A stretch of 64,000 nucleotides of DNA from G965232465 sp965276005. GTDB taxonomy: Bacteria > Pseudomonadota > Alphaproteobacteria > JAQWUY01. Each line of letters starts with the position of its first letter. Positions within the stretch are counted from its first letter, which is position 1. The position numbers were made by a program, and so were the translations under genes. The notes below the pieces were generated by a model. That model was not told the origin of the DNA. It saw only the letters and a program-made list of their open reading frames with translations, and ran no database searches. Below are positions 53,498 to 62,669 of the stretch, piece by piece. The stretch spans positions 62,001 through 126,000 of the forward strand of contig OZ254962.1 of NCBI GenBank assembly GCA_965276005.1, in the 5' to 3' direction.

Positions 53498-56161
53498 TTA
53501 TGCGGACAGCATCCCCCGTAGCACATAGTGCAGAATCCCCCCGTGTCGATAGTAATCCACTTCGTCGACCGTATCGATACGGCATAGTGCCTTAAACGAA
53601 AAAGTTTTTCCATTATTATAGGTGATATGTATGTCCACATCTTGCCGTGGGGTAATGCCGCCGGCGATACCGGTCACATCGATAAAATCGATATGTGCCA
53701 CATCCACATCGTGACGGGTCATACCGTCTTTAAACATTAACGGCAGCACCCCCATACCGACAAGATTCGATCGGTGAATGCGTTCAAAACTTTCGGTGAT
53801 AACGCACTTGATACCCAATAAATTGGTGCCTTTTGCCGCCCAGTCACGGGACGACCCCGTACCGTATTCTTTGCCGCCGAACACGCACAGTCCCACGCCA
53901 TCTTGTTTGTACCGCATTGCCGCATCATACATGGTGGTAATTTCCCCGTTGTATCTGGTAAATCCGCCCTCAGTGCCGGGAGCAAGCTCGTTGCGAATAC
54001 GAATATTGGCAAAAGTCCCCCGCATCATCACTTCGTGGTTGCCCCGCCGTGCCCCATAGGAATTAAAGTCTTTGACTGCCACTTGGCTTTCGACTAAGAA
54101 CTTGCCGGCGGGGGTGTCGGCTTTAAAGCCTCCCGCAGGTGAAATGTGGTCGGTGGTGATACTGTCGCCCAACGACATTAGCGGTTTTATACCTAAAATA
54201 TCTTCGATGTCGTTGATTTCCATCGACATATTTTCAAAATACGGCGGGTTTTGAATGTAAGTGGAAGAGGCGGGCCAATCGTATATTTTACCGCCGCTGA
54301 CTTCGATGTCTTGCCATTGCTTTGGTCCTAAGAACACATCGCTGTAGCGGGCTTTGTACATGTCAGAGTTTAGGCACTCTGCCACAGTGTCGTTGACTTC
54401 TTGGGTCGACGGCCAAATGTCTTTTAGATATACGGGCGTGCCGTCTTTGTCGGTGCCGATGGGGTTGCTGGTAATATCTATTTTTACACTGCCCGCCAAC
54501 GCATATGCCACTACCAACGGCGGCGATGCCAGCCAATTGCCACGGGTTTGCGGGTTGACCCGCCCTTCGAAATTACGGTTGCCAGACAATACGGCATTGA
54601 CCAACAACGCCCCATCATCGATGGCTTTGGTGATGTCATCAGGCAAAGGACCAGAGTTGCCAATACAAGTGGTACAGCCATAGCCCACCGTGTTAAAACC
54701 CAATGTATCCAAGTACTGTTGTAACCCAGACCTGTTTAGGTAATCGGTTACCACTTGCGATCCCGGTGCTAGCGAAGTTTTGACCCATGGTTTGGTCATA
54801 AGTCCCCGTTCGCAGGCTTTTTTGGCAACCAACCCCGCCGCTACCAATACATTTGGATTCGAAGTGTTGGTACAAGAAGTAATGGCACCTATCACCACCG
54901 CCCCGTCTTCTAGCATATAGTCGTCGATGGGTTGTGGGGTACCCGCCCCGAATTCTTGTTCCACTTCGGCAAATGCCTTGGGAATGTCGTTTAGTACCAC
55001 TCGATCCTGTGGGCGTTTGGGCCCGGCTAAAGAGGGTTTTACCTCGTTTAGATTTAGGGATAATACATCGGTGTATTCTGCCTCGATACTGTTATCACGC
55101 CACATGCCTTGTGCTTTTGCGTATGCTTCGACCAAGTCGATGGTTGCGTCTTCCCGTCCCGTAAACCGCAAGTAGGTAATGGTTTCTTGATCGATGGGGA
55201 AAATACCACAGGTCGCCCCGTATTCTGGTGCCATGTTGGCAATCGTTGCCCGATCTGCCAGCCCCAAGTAATCTAAGCCTTCGCCAAAGAACTCGACGAA
55301 TTTTCCAACCACGCCTTTTGCCCGTAACATTTGCGTGATGGTCAAAACCAAATCGGTAGCGGTGATACCGTCTTGTAATTCCCCGGTGAGTTTAAAGCCG
55401 ATAACTTCGGGAATTAACATCGACACGGGTTGCCCTAGCATTGCCGCCTCTGCCTCGATACCGCCGACGCCCCAGCCTAATACCCCCATACCATTTACCA
55501 TAGTGGTATGTGAATCCGTGCCCACACAGGTATCAGGATATGCTACCGTTCGCCCCGTTTGGTCTGTGTCTGACCAGACGGTTTTTGCCAAGTATTCCAC
55601 ATTGACTTGGTGGCAAATACCCGTACCGGGCGGTACCACACGAAAGTTGTTAAAGGCGGATTGCCCCCAGCGTAAAAACGCATACCGTTCTTGGTTGCGT
55701 TGAAACTCCATGTCCACATTCTGCACCAACGCATTTTCCGTGCCGAAGAAATCGACCATCACCGAGTGATCGATAACCAAGTCGACGGGGCATAACGGGT
55801 TAATTTTTTCCGCATCGCCCCTCAAGGCAATGGTGGCATCACGCATTGCCGCCAAGTCGACAACAGCTGGCACACCGGTAAAATCCTGCATCAACACCCG
55901 GGCGGGACGATAGGCAATTTCATGGGTCGACGATTTTTGTTGTAACCAATCGACCACCGCTTGTATATCGGCGATAGTGACACTGCGGTCGTCTTGGAAT
56001 CGCAACAAATTTTCTAATAAAATTTTTAAACTGTACGGTAATTTTGTAATATCGCCAATGTGCCTAGAAGCCTCTGGCAATGAAAAATACTCGTATTGTT
56101 TGCCATTTACTTCTAGCGTGCGTCTTACGCCTAGTGTATCCATACCCGTTACTGTCGACAT
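53498..56161 (-). CDS. acnA: Aconitate hydratase A
   Basis: TCA-cycle enzyme (887 aa) interconverting citrate and isocitrate through a [4Fe-4S] cluster. Cluster Cys are in ITSCTNTSNP and GYGCTTCIGNSGP. Other landmarks: GTDSHTTMVNGMGVLGWGVGG as linked pieces, the swivel-domain GSSRDWAAKGTNLLGIK and SFERIHRSNLVGMG. It is of the IRP/AcnA type, not AcnB. ATG 56161 has AAGGGGAATCGC before it and starts MSTVTGMDTLG, normal for the family; the frame extends to 56260 without family similarity. fthC follows directly. Confidence 0.97.
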   Translation of the reverse strand: MSTVTGMDTLGVRRTLEVNGKQYEYFSLPEASRHIGDITKLPYSLKILLENLLRFQDDRSVTIADIQAVVDWLQQKSSTHEIAYRPARVLMQDFTGVPAVVDLAAMRDATIALRGDAEKINPLCPVDLVIDHSVMVDFFGTENALVQNVDMEFQRNQERYAFLRWGQSAFNNFRVVPPGTGICHQVNVEYLAKTVWSDTDQTGRTVAYPDTCVGTDSHTTMVNGMGVLGWGVGGIEAEAAMLGQPVSMLIPEVIGFKLTGELQDGITATDLVLTITQMLRAKGVVGKFVEFFGEGLDYLGLADRATIANMAPEYGATCGIFPIDQETITYLRFTGREDATIDLVEAYAKAQGMWRDNSIEAEYTDVLSLNLNEVKPSLAGPKRPQDRVVLNDIPKAFAEVEQEFGAGTPQPIDDYMLEDGAVVIGAITSCTNTSNPNVLVAAGLVAKKACERGLMTKPWVKTSLAPGSQVVTDYLNRSGLQQYLDTLGFNTVGYGCTTCIGNSGPLPDDITKAIDDGALLVNAVLSGNRNFEGRVNPQTRGNWLASPPLVVAYALAGSVKIDITSNPIGTDKDGTPVYLKDIWPSTQEVNDTVAECLNSDMYKARYSDVFLGPKQWQDIEVSGGKIYDWPASSTYIQNPPYFENMSMEINDIEDILGIKPLMSLGDSITTDHISPAGGFKADTPAGKFLVESQVAVKDFNSYGARRGNHEVMMRGTFANIRIRNELAPGTEGGFTRYNGEITTMYDAAMRYKQDGVGLCVFGGKEYGTGSSRDWAAKGTNLLGIKCVITESFERIHRSNLVGMGVLPLMFKDGMTRHDVDVAHIDFIDVTGIAGGITPRQDVDIHITYNNGKTFSFKALCRIDTVDEVDYYRHGGILHYVLRGMLSA

Positions 56162-56367
56162 GCGATTCCCCTTTTGTTGATTAACGCCAAAATAATAATA
56201 ATCCATTGTATCACAAACAAAATTTTTTACTTCCATATGCCTTATATATTTTGCTTGCAATTGTTCTTGTGTTCGTTATAGCATATTTTTGCTAACATGT
56301 AAACCACAATATGGGGGCAGACGGGGGTATATAAGTTTTTTTATCCGATGATGGGACATCTACAAAA

Positions 56368-58977
56368 ATGCGTGAAAATCTTTATAAAACAATACAGTAT
56401 GAAATCACACAACAGGGTTTTAAGTGGCACCGTGCTATCGATGCCTTGAAAAAAGTGTTTAAACAAAACCCAAATGGTATGAATTGGAATACATTGTTAA
56501 GCGGCTGTATCGATACCGCAGTGACTCACATTTGGAATCGCTATACTCAGGGCGATACGCCCCGTAACATTTGTGTTATGGCGGTGGGTGGATATGGACG
56601 GGGGGCATGCGTACCGTACTCAGATGTGGATATTGTGTTTTTGTATCGACAGACGCAGGACAAAGAGGATTCGTATCCGTTTGATGATTTGGTGCAACAT
56701 ATGGTACGGGCGTTGTGGGATATGGGCTTTAAGGTGGGGCAATCGATGCACACAGCGGACAGCCTAATGTCTGCGATGCAGGCGGATATTATTTTGCAAA
56801 CCGCCGTTTTAACCCATCGCTATATTGTCGGTGATTATGCGGTGTATGAATGGTTTGTCAAGCACTTACCTAGCAGCCGTCCGCCCCATAAAATCAGAGA
56901 CTTTATCGATAAAAAACGGCAACAACAAATCGCCCGTCACGAAAAATTTGGCGTCAGCCAATATATCTTGGAACCAAATATCAAACAGTCAAACGGTGCC
57001 ATTCGTGATTTAGATATGGTGTATTGGATATGTTTATACGCTTTTCCCAAACTGCGGTATCTGTCTGAATTGGGTACCTATGACGGGGTAGAAAAACGCT
57101 ATTTGGACGATTTTGAAATGTGTATGCGGTTTTTTAACCAAGTCCGTACTTGTATGCATCTTATTAGCGCTAACGCATCGGATATATTGTACTTCGATAT
57201 GCAAAAACAAGTGGCACAAAAACTGGGATACCAAGATTTAGGCGATGTGCGGGGGGTAGAAATTTTTATGGGCGATTACTACCGATATGTGTCGAAATCA
57301 GAGGTGATTAGCAAGGCGTTATTAGGATTCGTCGACGAGTATTTGTCCCCTGATGTACCTGTGGCACTGCCCGTGTCGGTGCTGCAGCAATTCCCGTCTT
57401 TGCACACGGGGGTAAACATACGGGCAAAAAAGCTGTTTGTGTATGATACTGCGGTATTTCAACAGCACCCAGATATGTTGGTGGGTATTTTTCAAGTGGC
57501 ACAACAATACGCCTATGACATCCACCCCAACACTCTCATCAGCATACAACAATTTTTGCAAAATACCCCCGTGAATATCAGTACTAGTGCGGTGGCAAAT
57601 ACGGCATTGCTACATATTTTACAGGGCGATAACCCGCATGTTATGTTACATTATATGAATATTAGCGGGGTGTTGTCGCATATCTTGCCCGAATGGAAAA
57701 CCATTTATTGTCAAATGCAGTATGATATGTACCACGATTATACCACCGATGCCCATACCATTCGTACCATAAAAGAGCTGTGCGATATTCAACAGCGGCG
57801 GTATGTAGATGAATTGCCTGTCATCACCTCTCTAGTCAAAGATATTTGTCAATATAAGCAACGCAAGCGGGTGTTGGTTGTGGCATTGTTGTTACACGAT
57901 ATTGCCAAGGGGTTGGGGGGCGATCATGCGGTACTGGGGGCGGAGATTGCCGGCGGGGTTTGCCGCCGTATGGGGCTGGACGATTTATCGGCGGAAACGG
58001 TACAGTGGTTGGTACGGCATCACTTGTTGTTGTCGCACACAGCCGATAGGCGGGATATTACTGATTTAAAGACCGTGCATGACTTTACCAACATTGTACA
58101 CGGACTGCATTTGTTGGATTTATTAGCGGTACTGACCACTGTCGATGTAAGGTCTGTAGGCAAAGGGGTATGGACAGCGTGGAAACACAGCTTGGTAATG
58201 CAGGTATACGAGCGGGCAAAACGCTATTTGGTTGGCGATATGGTGCCTATAACCCGTAAAAATGCCTTGCCAGCGGTGGCTAAGCGATTGTCGCATGTGG
58301 GCAATGTGGAGAGTATATTGTGCCGATTGACCGATACCTATTTGGCGGCAACACCCGATAATATCATCGATTGGCATGTGACCCATATTGCCAATTGCAA
58401 CGGCTGGTGTGTGCATATGAAAGAAGATACGGAAAATAACCACATGCAAATAATGGTGTATACGCAAGACACCATCGGCATTACCGCCCGTATCACCGGG
58501 GTACTTACGCACATGCAAATGAACATTGTCGGGGCAGAGATTTTTACTTTTTACAAGTTGGGCGTGGTGCATACCTATCGGGTGCAATCGGTAAACGGCT
58601 ACATGGAAAGTGAGATAAGGGATAACATGCAAAAAATATTGTCAGAGCAGCCGCCTTTGGTACCCCGTCCGACAATTTTACGCCCCAGAAACCGTTCGTT
58701 CCAAGTGCAATCACAGGTGATTGTCAACAACCAAGTGTCTTACAACGCCACCATGATCGAAGTGCATACGAAAAACCGCTATGGGGTGATGGCACTGATA
58801 ACACAAGCGTTGTCCGATTTGGGTATTAGTATCCGTTCTGCCCGTATCACTTCGTATGGGGAATGGGTGTGCGATGTGTTTTATGTACAAGACAAATACG
58901 GCTTTAAAATGTATCGCCCACAGGTCAAAAAACGGGTGCGGGAGTCCATTTATACGGCGTTGCAAAAACTGGATTAA
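56368..58977 (+). CDS. glnD: [Protein-PII] uridylyltransferase / uridylyl-removing enzyme
   Basis: Nitrogen-sensor enzyme of 869 aa that modifies PII proteins in response to glutamine. Order: nucleotidyltransferase domain with GGYGRGACVPYSDVDIVFLY (about residues 70-90), helical linker with NGAIRDLDMVYWI, HD domain with LLLHDIAKGLGGDHAVLGA (about residue 510), and two ACT domains at the C terminus (DTIGITARITGVLTHM; KNRYGVMALITQALSDLG) that sense glutamine. The stop TAA overlaps the stop of the convergent mutY gene in the shared TTAA (58974-58977). Confidence 0.97.
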   Translation: MRENLYKTIQYEITQQGFKWHRAIDALKKVFKQNPNGMNWNTLLSGCIDTAVTHIWNRYTQGDTPRNICVMAVGGYGRGACVPYSDVDIVFLYRQTQDKEDSYPFDDLVQHMVRALWDMGFKVGQSMHTADSLMSAMQADIILQTAVLTHRYIVGDYAVYEWFVKHLPSSRPPHKIRDFIDKKRQQQIARHEKFGVSQYILEPNIKQSNGAIRDLDMVYWICLYAFPKLRYLSELGTYDGVEKRYLDDFEMCMRFFNQVRTCMHLISANASDILYFDMQKQVAQKLGYQDLGDVRGVEIFMGDYYRYVSKSEVISKALLGFVDEYLSPDVPVALPVSVLQQFPSLHTGVNIRAKKLFVYDTAVFQQHPDMLVGIFQVAQQYAYDIHPNTLISIQQFLQNTPVNISTSAVANTALLHILQGDNPHVMLHYMNISGVLSHILPEWKTIYCQMQYDMYHDYTTDAHTIRTIKELCDIQQRRYVDELPVITSLVKDICQYKQRKRVLVVALLLHDIAKGLGGDHAVLGAEIAGGVCRRMGLDDLSAETVQWLVRHHLLLSHTADRRDITDLKTVHDFTNIVHGLHLLDLLAVLTTVDVRSVGKGVWTAWKHSLVMQVYERAKRYLVGDMVPITRKNALPAVAKRLSHVGNVESILCRLTDTYLAATPDNIIDWHVTHIANCNGWCVHMKEDTENNHMQIMVYTQDTIGITARITGVLTHMQMNIVGAEIFTFYKLGVVHTYRVQSVNGYMESEIRDNMQKILSEQPPLVPRPTILRPRNRSFQVQSQVIVNNQVSYNATMIEVHTKNRYGVMALITQALSDLGISIRSARITSYGEWVCDVFYVQDKYGFKMYRPQVKKRVRESIYTALQKLD

Positions 58978-59972
58978 ATATATTTTAATGCTTTTTTAAA
59001 CACGGTGGGTAAATTATGCCCATCAGATATATTGTAGCCATCGGGTACATGGGGAATTTCCGCATAAAATACCTTGCTGTGCAGGTGAAAGTGGGTAAAG
59101 GTGTGCTTGTACCCCCCCAATTCGCACCAATTTGCCCGTATGGGGGCGTGGATATGTCCGCTGGGATAGGAATCGTTCCAATCGCTGGTGGGAATACCTT
59201 GCATACCGCCTAGTAATCCTTTGCTGGGGCGGGTTTCGGTTAGTATTTTATCCGTATTGTGAATCCGCACCACATACATATGCCCATAGCGATGGGGTCT
59301 TTGTTTCTTTGGCATTTTTTTCGGCAATAAGGCTTTCATATGGGCGGGCGTTGTACATTCTGTTTGCAATGGGCATATAAGACAATGTGGGGTTTTGGGT
59401 TTACATATGGCATTGGCAAGATCCATCATGGCTTGGGCAAAGTCGCCGGCGGTATCGGGGGTGATGGTGTCCATATGCTGATAAATTAGCGGCTTTGATT
59501 TGGGTAACGGCGTATCGATGGCAAACAGCCGGGATACCACCCGTTCGATATTCGTATCGACCACCACTGCTCGATTGTCAAAGCCAAAAGCGACAATCGC
59601 CGCCGCTGTATATGGACCGATTCCCGGCAATTTCAATAATATCGACTGTTGCGATGGAAACCGCCCGTTGTAGGCACTGTGTATGACGGTGGCACACTTG
59701 TGCAAATTTCTTGCCCGGGCGTAATACCCCAACCCCGCCCATTGGGCAAGGACATCGTCTAGGGGGGCGGTCGCCATGTGCGATACACTTGGCCACAATG
59801 AGATAAATTTTTCGAAGTAGGGAATCACTGTTTTTACGGTGGTTTGTTGCAACATGGTTTCCGACAACCACACCGCATACGCACGGTCGACAGGTGAATC
59901 TCCGCACCGCCACGGCAAGGGACGGGCATTTTTTGCATACCAAGTTAATAATTTTGTTGCCACAGATTGCAT
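58974..59972 (-). CDS. mutY: A/G-specific adenine DNA glycosylase
   Basis: Base-excision enzyme of 332 aa removing A mispaired with 8-oxoG. Family residues: LSETMLQQTTV with the catalytic Glu, the helix-hairpin-helix GIGPYTAAAIVAFG, catalytic Asp in VVVDTNIERV, and the [4Fe-4S] loop C-x6-C-x2-C-x5-C in CKPKTPHCLICPLQTEC. The C-terminal part is a short NUDIX-like 8-oxoG recognition domain. The start ATG is only 20 bp from the divergent dciA start, and no ribosome site is visible. Confidence 0.95.
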   Translation of the reverse strand: MQSVATKLLTWYAKNARPLPWRCGDSPVDRAYAVWLSETMLQQTTVKTVIPYFEKFISLWPSVSHMATAPLDDVLAQWAGLGYYARARNLHKCATVIHSAYNGRFPSQQSILLKLPGIGPYTAAAIVAFGFDNRAVVVDTNIERVVSRLFAIDTPLPKSKPLIYQHMDTITPDTAGDFAQAMMDLANAICKPKTPHCLICPLQTECTTPAHMKALLPKKMPKKQRPHRYGHMYVVRIHNTDKILTETRPSKGLLGGMQGIPTSDWNDSYPSGHIHAPIRANWCELGGYKHTFTHFHLHSKVFYAEIPHVPDGYNISDGHNLPTVFKKALKYI

Positions 59973-59985
59973 AATGTATCATACT
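59957..59985 (+). promoter_or_regulatory. Candidate leaderless promoter for dciA within a mutY-dciA dyad
   Basis: TTGCCA (59957-59962, 5 of 6), 17-bp spacer, CATACT (59980-59985, 4 of 6); the ATG of dciA begins 7 nt later, so transcription would start at or next to it. The arms TTGCATAA (59967-59974) and TTATGCAA (59991-59998) form a perfect dyad that includes both start codons, and ATACTAGTAT (59981-59990) is a palindrome inside it. A mirror promoter for mutY (TCTACA-N17-TATGAT) can be drawn on the other strand. Confidence 0.4.
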
Positions 59986-59992
59986 AGTATTT

Positions 59993-60529
59993 ATGCAACA
60001 TGTAGACAACAAAAAAACGCAAAAAACCCGAAGATTCTATAAAAATAAAGAATCGCCCCACAAAGCGTACAGGTTGAAAAAGTCTGTGCGGTTGGGGGCT
60101 ATTTCCCTACCTGAAGTACAGCCCATGTTTAAAAGACGGGGCATTGGCAATATGCGGATTATCCAAGATTGGCATCATATAGTTGGGCAGCACTTGGCAG
60201 ATAAAACCGTTGTCGATAAAATCTCGTATATCCGCAACGAAGGCATATTACACATTAAAACTGTGGGGGCATTTGCCACTGAAGTGTCATACCAATCCGA
60301 ATACATCATACAAAAAGTCAATACATATTTGGGTTTTGATGCAGTGGTGGCGGTTAAGATACAACACACACTGTCCATCGACCACATACAGCACCGCCAA
60401 CCCGATGGTACTGATATAAAACACCGACCACCCCCCCGCACAGACATCGAAACCATCGAAAATATTCAAGATGAAAATATAAAAAATAGTTTGCGTCTTA
60501 TGGCAGGTTTTGTGTATAATAACAGTTAA
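59993..60529 (+). CDS. DUF721/DciA-family protein
   Basis: Protein of 178 aa with the DUF721 core at about residues 40-130: MRIIQDWHHIVGQHLADKT, then EGILHIKTVGAFATEVSYQ and the helix-loop ending VNTYLGFDAVVAVKIQ. DciA is the ancestral loader of the replicative helicase DnaB in bacteria without DnaC. The first 40 residues are basic and may be disordered. Its place beside mutY and a DsbA-like gene agrees with alphaproteobacterial gene order. A later start is possible, though all near ATG choices cut into the domain. No ribosome site before the ATG. Confidence 0.85.
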   Translation: MQHVDNKKTQKTRRFYKNKESPHKAYRLKKSVRLGAISLPEVQPMFKRRGIGNMRIIQDWHHIVGQHLADKTVVDKISYIRNEGILHIKTVGAFATEVSYQSEYIIQKVNTYLGFDAVVAVKIQHTLSIDHIQHRQPDGTDIKHRPPPRTDIETIENIQDENIKNSLRLMAGFVYNNS

Positions 60530-60592
60530 ATATATCGTCCTTGTTTCTAATGGGGCGGTTTGTCGAAAACATTATTAAGTGAGGTAATTTCA

Positions 60593-61192
60593 ATGATAAA
60601 ATATTTTTTTAATAAATGGGTTGTATTTTTTGCGGCGTTTTTCCTAAGTTTTGGCGGATTACAGGCAAAAGAGAAATACAATGTGGTACGACAGCTGGGC
60701 GATGAAAACGCCCCGGTGGTGTTGCATGAATTGTCGTCTATGACTTGTCCGTTTTGTCAAAAATTTCACGCAACAGCGGTGGAAAAGTTAAAATCCGAAT
60801 ACATCGATACGGGCAAAGTACAATGGGTTATGCACCAATTTCCACTAGACAATGTGGCAACGGTAACCGCTATGTTGGGGCTGAGTCTGCCGCAAGAAAA
60901 TTATTTTAAATTTCTCGAATACGCTTTTGAAAATCAGCAAAAATTACGCCAAGACCCCCTCGACACCTTAGAACAGTGGGCAAAAATGTCCGGGCTCGAC
61001 TTAAACCAAGTGTCCAGCAACCAAGACCTATTAACCGCCGTTTATCGACAAAAAAATGCCGATCAGAAACAATATAAAGTCGAAGGTACCCCGACATTGT
61101 GGATAAACGATATTAAGTTTCAATACGATTCCAGCAAACCAGAAGCATTCTTTAAGGTGCTAGACAAAGAGATTGCCAAAAGGACAAAATAG
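60593..61192 (+). CDS. DsbA-like thiol:disulfide interchange protein
   Basis: Periplasmic thioredoxin-fold protein of 199 aa. Signal peptide MIKYFFNKWVVFFAAFFLSF with cleavage likely after LQA. Active site CPFC in MTCPFCQKFH and cis-Pro in VEGTPTLWIND; the helical insertion lies between. It introduces or shuffles disulfides in exported proteins, and the Cys-paired proteases of this window would be plausible clients (inference). ATG 60593 with GAGGT 7 nt upstream is chosen over the frame start at 60560. Confidence 0.9.
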   Translation: MIKYFFNKWVVFFAAFFLSFGGLQAKEKYNVVRQLGDENAPVVLHELSSMTCPFCQKFHATAVEKLKSEYIDTGKVQWVMHQFPLDNVATVTAMLGLSLPQENYFKFLEYAFENQQKLRQDPLDTLEQWAKMSGLDLNQVSSNQDLLTAVYRQKNADQKQYKVEGTPTLWINDIKFQYDSSKPEAFFKVLDKEIAKRTK

Positions 61193-61205
61193 GTGTGCAT
61201 ACAGC

Positions 61206-61523
61206 ATGGATGACAACGACAACAACGATACGGATGCCGATGATATTAACAGCCGCATTCAAGATTTAAAAAGTCGCTACGAAGACGATTCCCCCCCCGC
61301 ACAGCCCCATACTCAGGGTATGGGGGCGGGGTTTCGGGTGGCAACGGACATGGTTGGCGGTGTCTTGGTGGGGGTGTTTATTGGCTATCAATTGGATACA
61401 TTTTTTGCTACAAAGCCAGTGTTTTTATTGATTTTTATTGTTATTGGTATGGCTGCGGGCGTGGTAAATGTGATAAGAACCGCCCATCGTCTAGACAATA
61501 TGAAAAAAAATCAACAAAAATGA
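61206..61523 (+). CDS. atpI: ATP synthase accessory protein AtpI
   Basis: Small membrane protein of 105 aa at the head of the F0 cluster. An acidic N-terminal 40 residues (MDDNDNNDTDADD) precede two membrane helices, GVLVGVFIGYQLDTFF and VFLLIFIVIGMAAGVV, with the Gly-rich GAGFRVATDMVGG motif of AtpI. It helps c-ring assembly or Mg2+ uptake in other bacteria. ATG 61206 has AGGTG upstream; the frame opens at 61173 inside the dsbA-like gene. A run of eight C encodes Pro residues near codon 29. Confidence 0.88.
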   Translation: MDDNDNNDTDADDINSRIQDLKSRYEDDSPPAQPHTQGMGAGFRVATDMVGGVLVGVFIGYQLDTFFATKPVFLLIFIVIGMAAGVVNVIRTAHRLDNMKKNQQK

Positions 61524-61597
61524 TTGCCTTAAGGGTAAAAGTGTTTTATAAAGCACTTGATAAAACCACTCGTTACGCATAAAAGGGGATACGAAAT

Positions 61598-62332
61598 ATG
61601 GCTAGTCCGTTAAAGCAATTTGCAATCAAACCGATAATTCCTGTGGAGGTTGCTGGTTACGATATATCGTTTACCAATGCGTCTTTGTGGATGGTGATTA
61701 CGGTTGTGTCGTCTGTGTTGTTTTTTATGGTTGCCACTTCGAAACGCAAGATTGTACCGGGACCTTTTCAAGCGTTTGCAGAAAACCTGCTCGAAGTCGC
61801 TAGCAATGTGGTTAGCGATAATGTGGGCAAGGGGGGAAAACCGTTTTTCCCATTCGTGTTTTGCTTGTTTATCTTCGTGTTGTTTGGCAATTTGTTGGGG
61901 TTGGTGCCGGGGGCGTTTACTTTTACCAGCCACTTGGCGGTAACGGGGGCGATGGCGTTTATTATCTTTATCACCATTACTTTAATCGGTATTTTTAAGC
62001 ATGGGTTAAGATTCTTTACTTTGTTTTTCCCCTCTGGTGCTCCGATCGTGTCGGCACCGGTGTTGGTGCCGATTGAAATTGTGTCGTATCTGTCCCGCCC
62101 CGTGTCGCTAGGGGTGCGGTTGTTTGCCAATATGGTAGCGGGGCATGTGTTGTTAAAAGTTATCGGTGGGTTTGTGGTATCGTTGGGGGCGTTTTTTGTT
62201 ATCCCCGGCGTGGTACCGTTTGTGGCTTTAATTGCGGTGACTATACTGGAAATTATGGTTGCGGTTATTCAAGCGTATGTGTTTGCTATTTTAACATGCG
62301 TGTATCTGCACGATGCCTTGCATCTGCACTGA
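61598..62332 (+). CDS. atpB: ATP synthase F0 subunit a
   Basis: Proton-channel subunit of 244 aa with five to six helices. The essential Arg is in SLGVRLFANMVAGHVLLK near residue 170, and the proton-path residues follow in the last helix (ILEIMVAVIQAYVFAILTCVYLHDALH). The N-terminal LKQFAIKPIIP is typical of the alphaproteobacterial form. AAAAGGGGATACGAAAT lies before the ATG. It works with the c-ring to turn proton flow into rotation. Confidence 0.96.
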   Translation: MASPLKQFAIKPIIPVEVAGYDISFTNASLWMVITVVSSVLFFMVATSKRKIVPGPFQAFAENLLEVASNVVSDNVGKGGKPFFPFVFCLFIFVLFGNLLGLVPGAFTFTSHLAVTGAMAFIIFITITLIGIFKHGLRFFTLFFPSGAPIVSAPVLVPIEIVSYLSRPVSLGVRLFANMVAGHVLLKVIGGFVVSLGAFFVIPGVVPFVALIAVTILEIMVAVIQAYVFAILTCVYLHDALHLH

Positions 62333-62388
62333 GTTTGTAAAAATGGTGTCAATTTAAAAATGCGGTCGTTTTTTATAGGGAATGTGCC

Positions 62389-62409
62389 AAATTTTTAAAA
62401 AATTTTTTT
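62389..62409 (+). promoter_or_regulatory. AT-only stem or translation enhancer before atpE
   Basis: AAATTTTT (62389-62396) is followed by A6 and T7; it can form an AT stem of 8 bp. In other bacteria A/T-rich leaders raise atpE translation to reach the high c-subunit number; here it may do this or weakly terminate. It lies in the 107-bp gap 62333-62439. Confidence 0.3.
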
Positions 62410-62439
62410 AACTTTGTTGGATAGAAAAGGAACGAAATT

Positions 62440-62664
62440 ATGGAATTAGAATCTGCAAAATTAATCGCCGCTGGTCTTGCTGCAATTGGTATGATTGGCT
62501 CTGGTATTGGTGTGGGTCAAGTCTGGGCGGCGTATATTACCGCCCTGTCCCGTAACCCTGCGTCGAAAGAGACAATCGGGGCGTTTATTTGGATTGGTTT
62601 TGCCGTAACTGAGGCGATTGCCCTATTTGCACTTATCATCGCATTTATGGCGATGTTTGGATAG
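62440..62664 (+). CDS. atpE: ATP synthase F0 subunit c
   Basis: c-ring proteolipid, 74 aa, two helices joined by the polar loop SRNPASKE (Arg38-Asn-Pro). The proton-carrying carboxylate is Glu58 in FAVTEAIALFALIIAF. Gly-rich first helix AAIGMIGSGIGVGQVWAAY packs the inner ring. The Na+-binding Ser or Thr next to Glu is missing (Ala59), so it is a proton type. AAAAGGAACGAAATT precedes the ATG. b' follows after 5 bp. Confidence 0.97.
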   Translation: MELESAKLIAAGLAAIGMIGSGIGVGQVWAAYITALSRNPASKETIGAFIWIGFAVTEAIALFALIIAFMAMFG

Positions 62665-62669
62665 TTGCA

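Noticed and set aside
52856..53500. 6S RNA gene near fthC
   Set aside because: The gene is only 4 bp from acnA and 72 bp from the ymdB-like gene, too little space for a 6S RNA.
61290..61300. C8 run in atpI as a phase-variation tract
   Set aside because: Encodes Pro residues in a core energy gene; short runs of 7-8 C or G also occur elsewhere in the window, so it is not distinctive.
62440..62664. Sodium-type c-ring because of Gln27 in helix 1
   Set aside because: The Ser/Thr partner next to the ring Glu is missing (Ala59), so sodium coordination is not supported.
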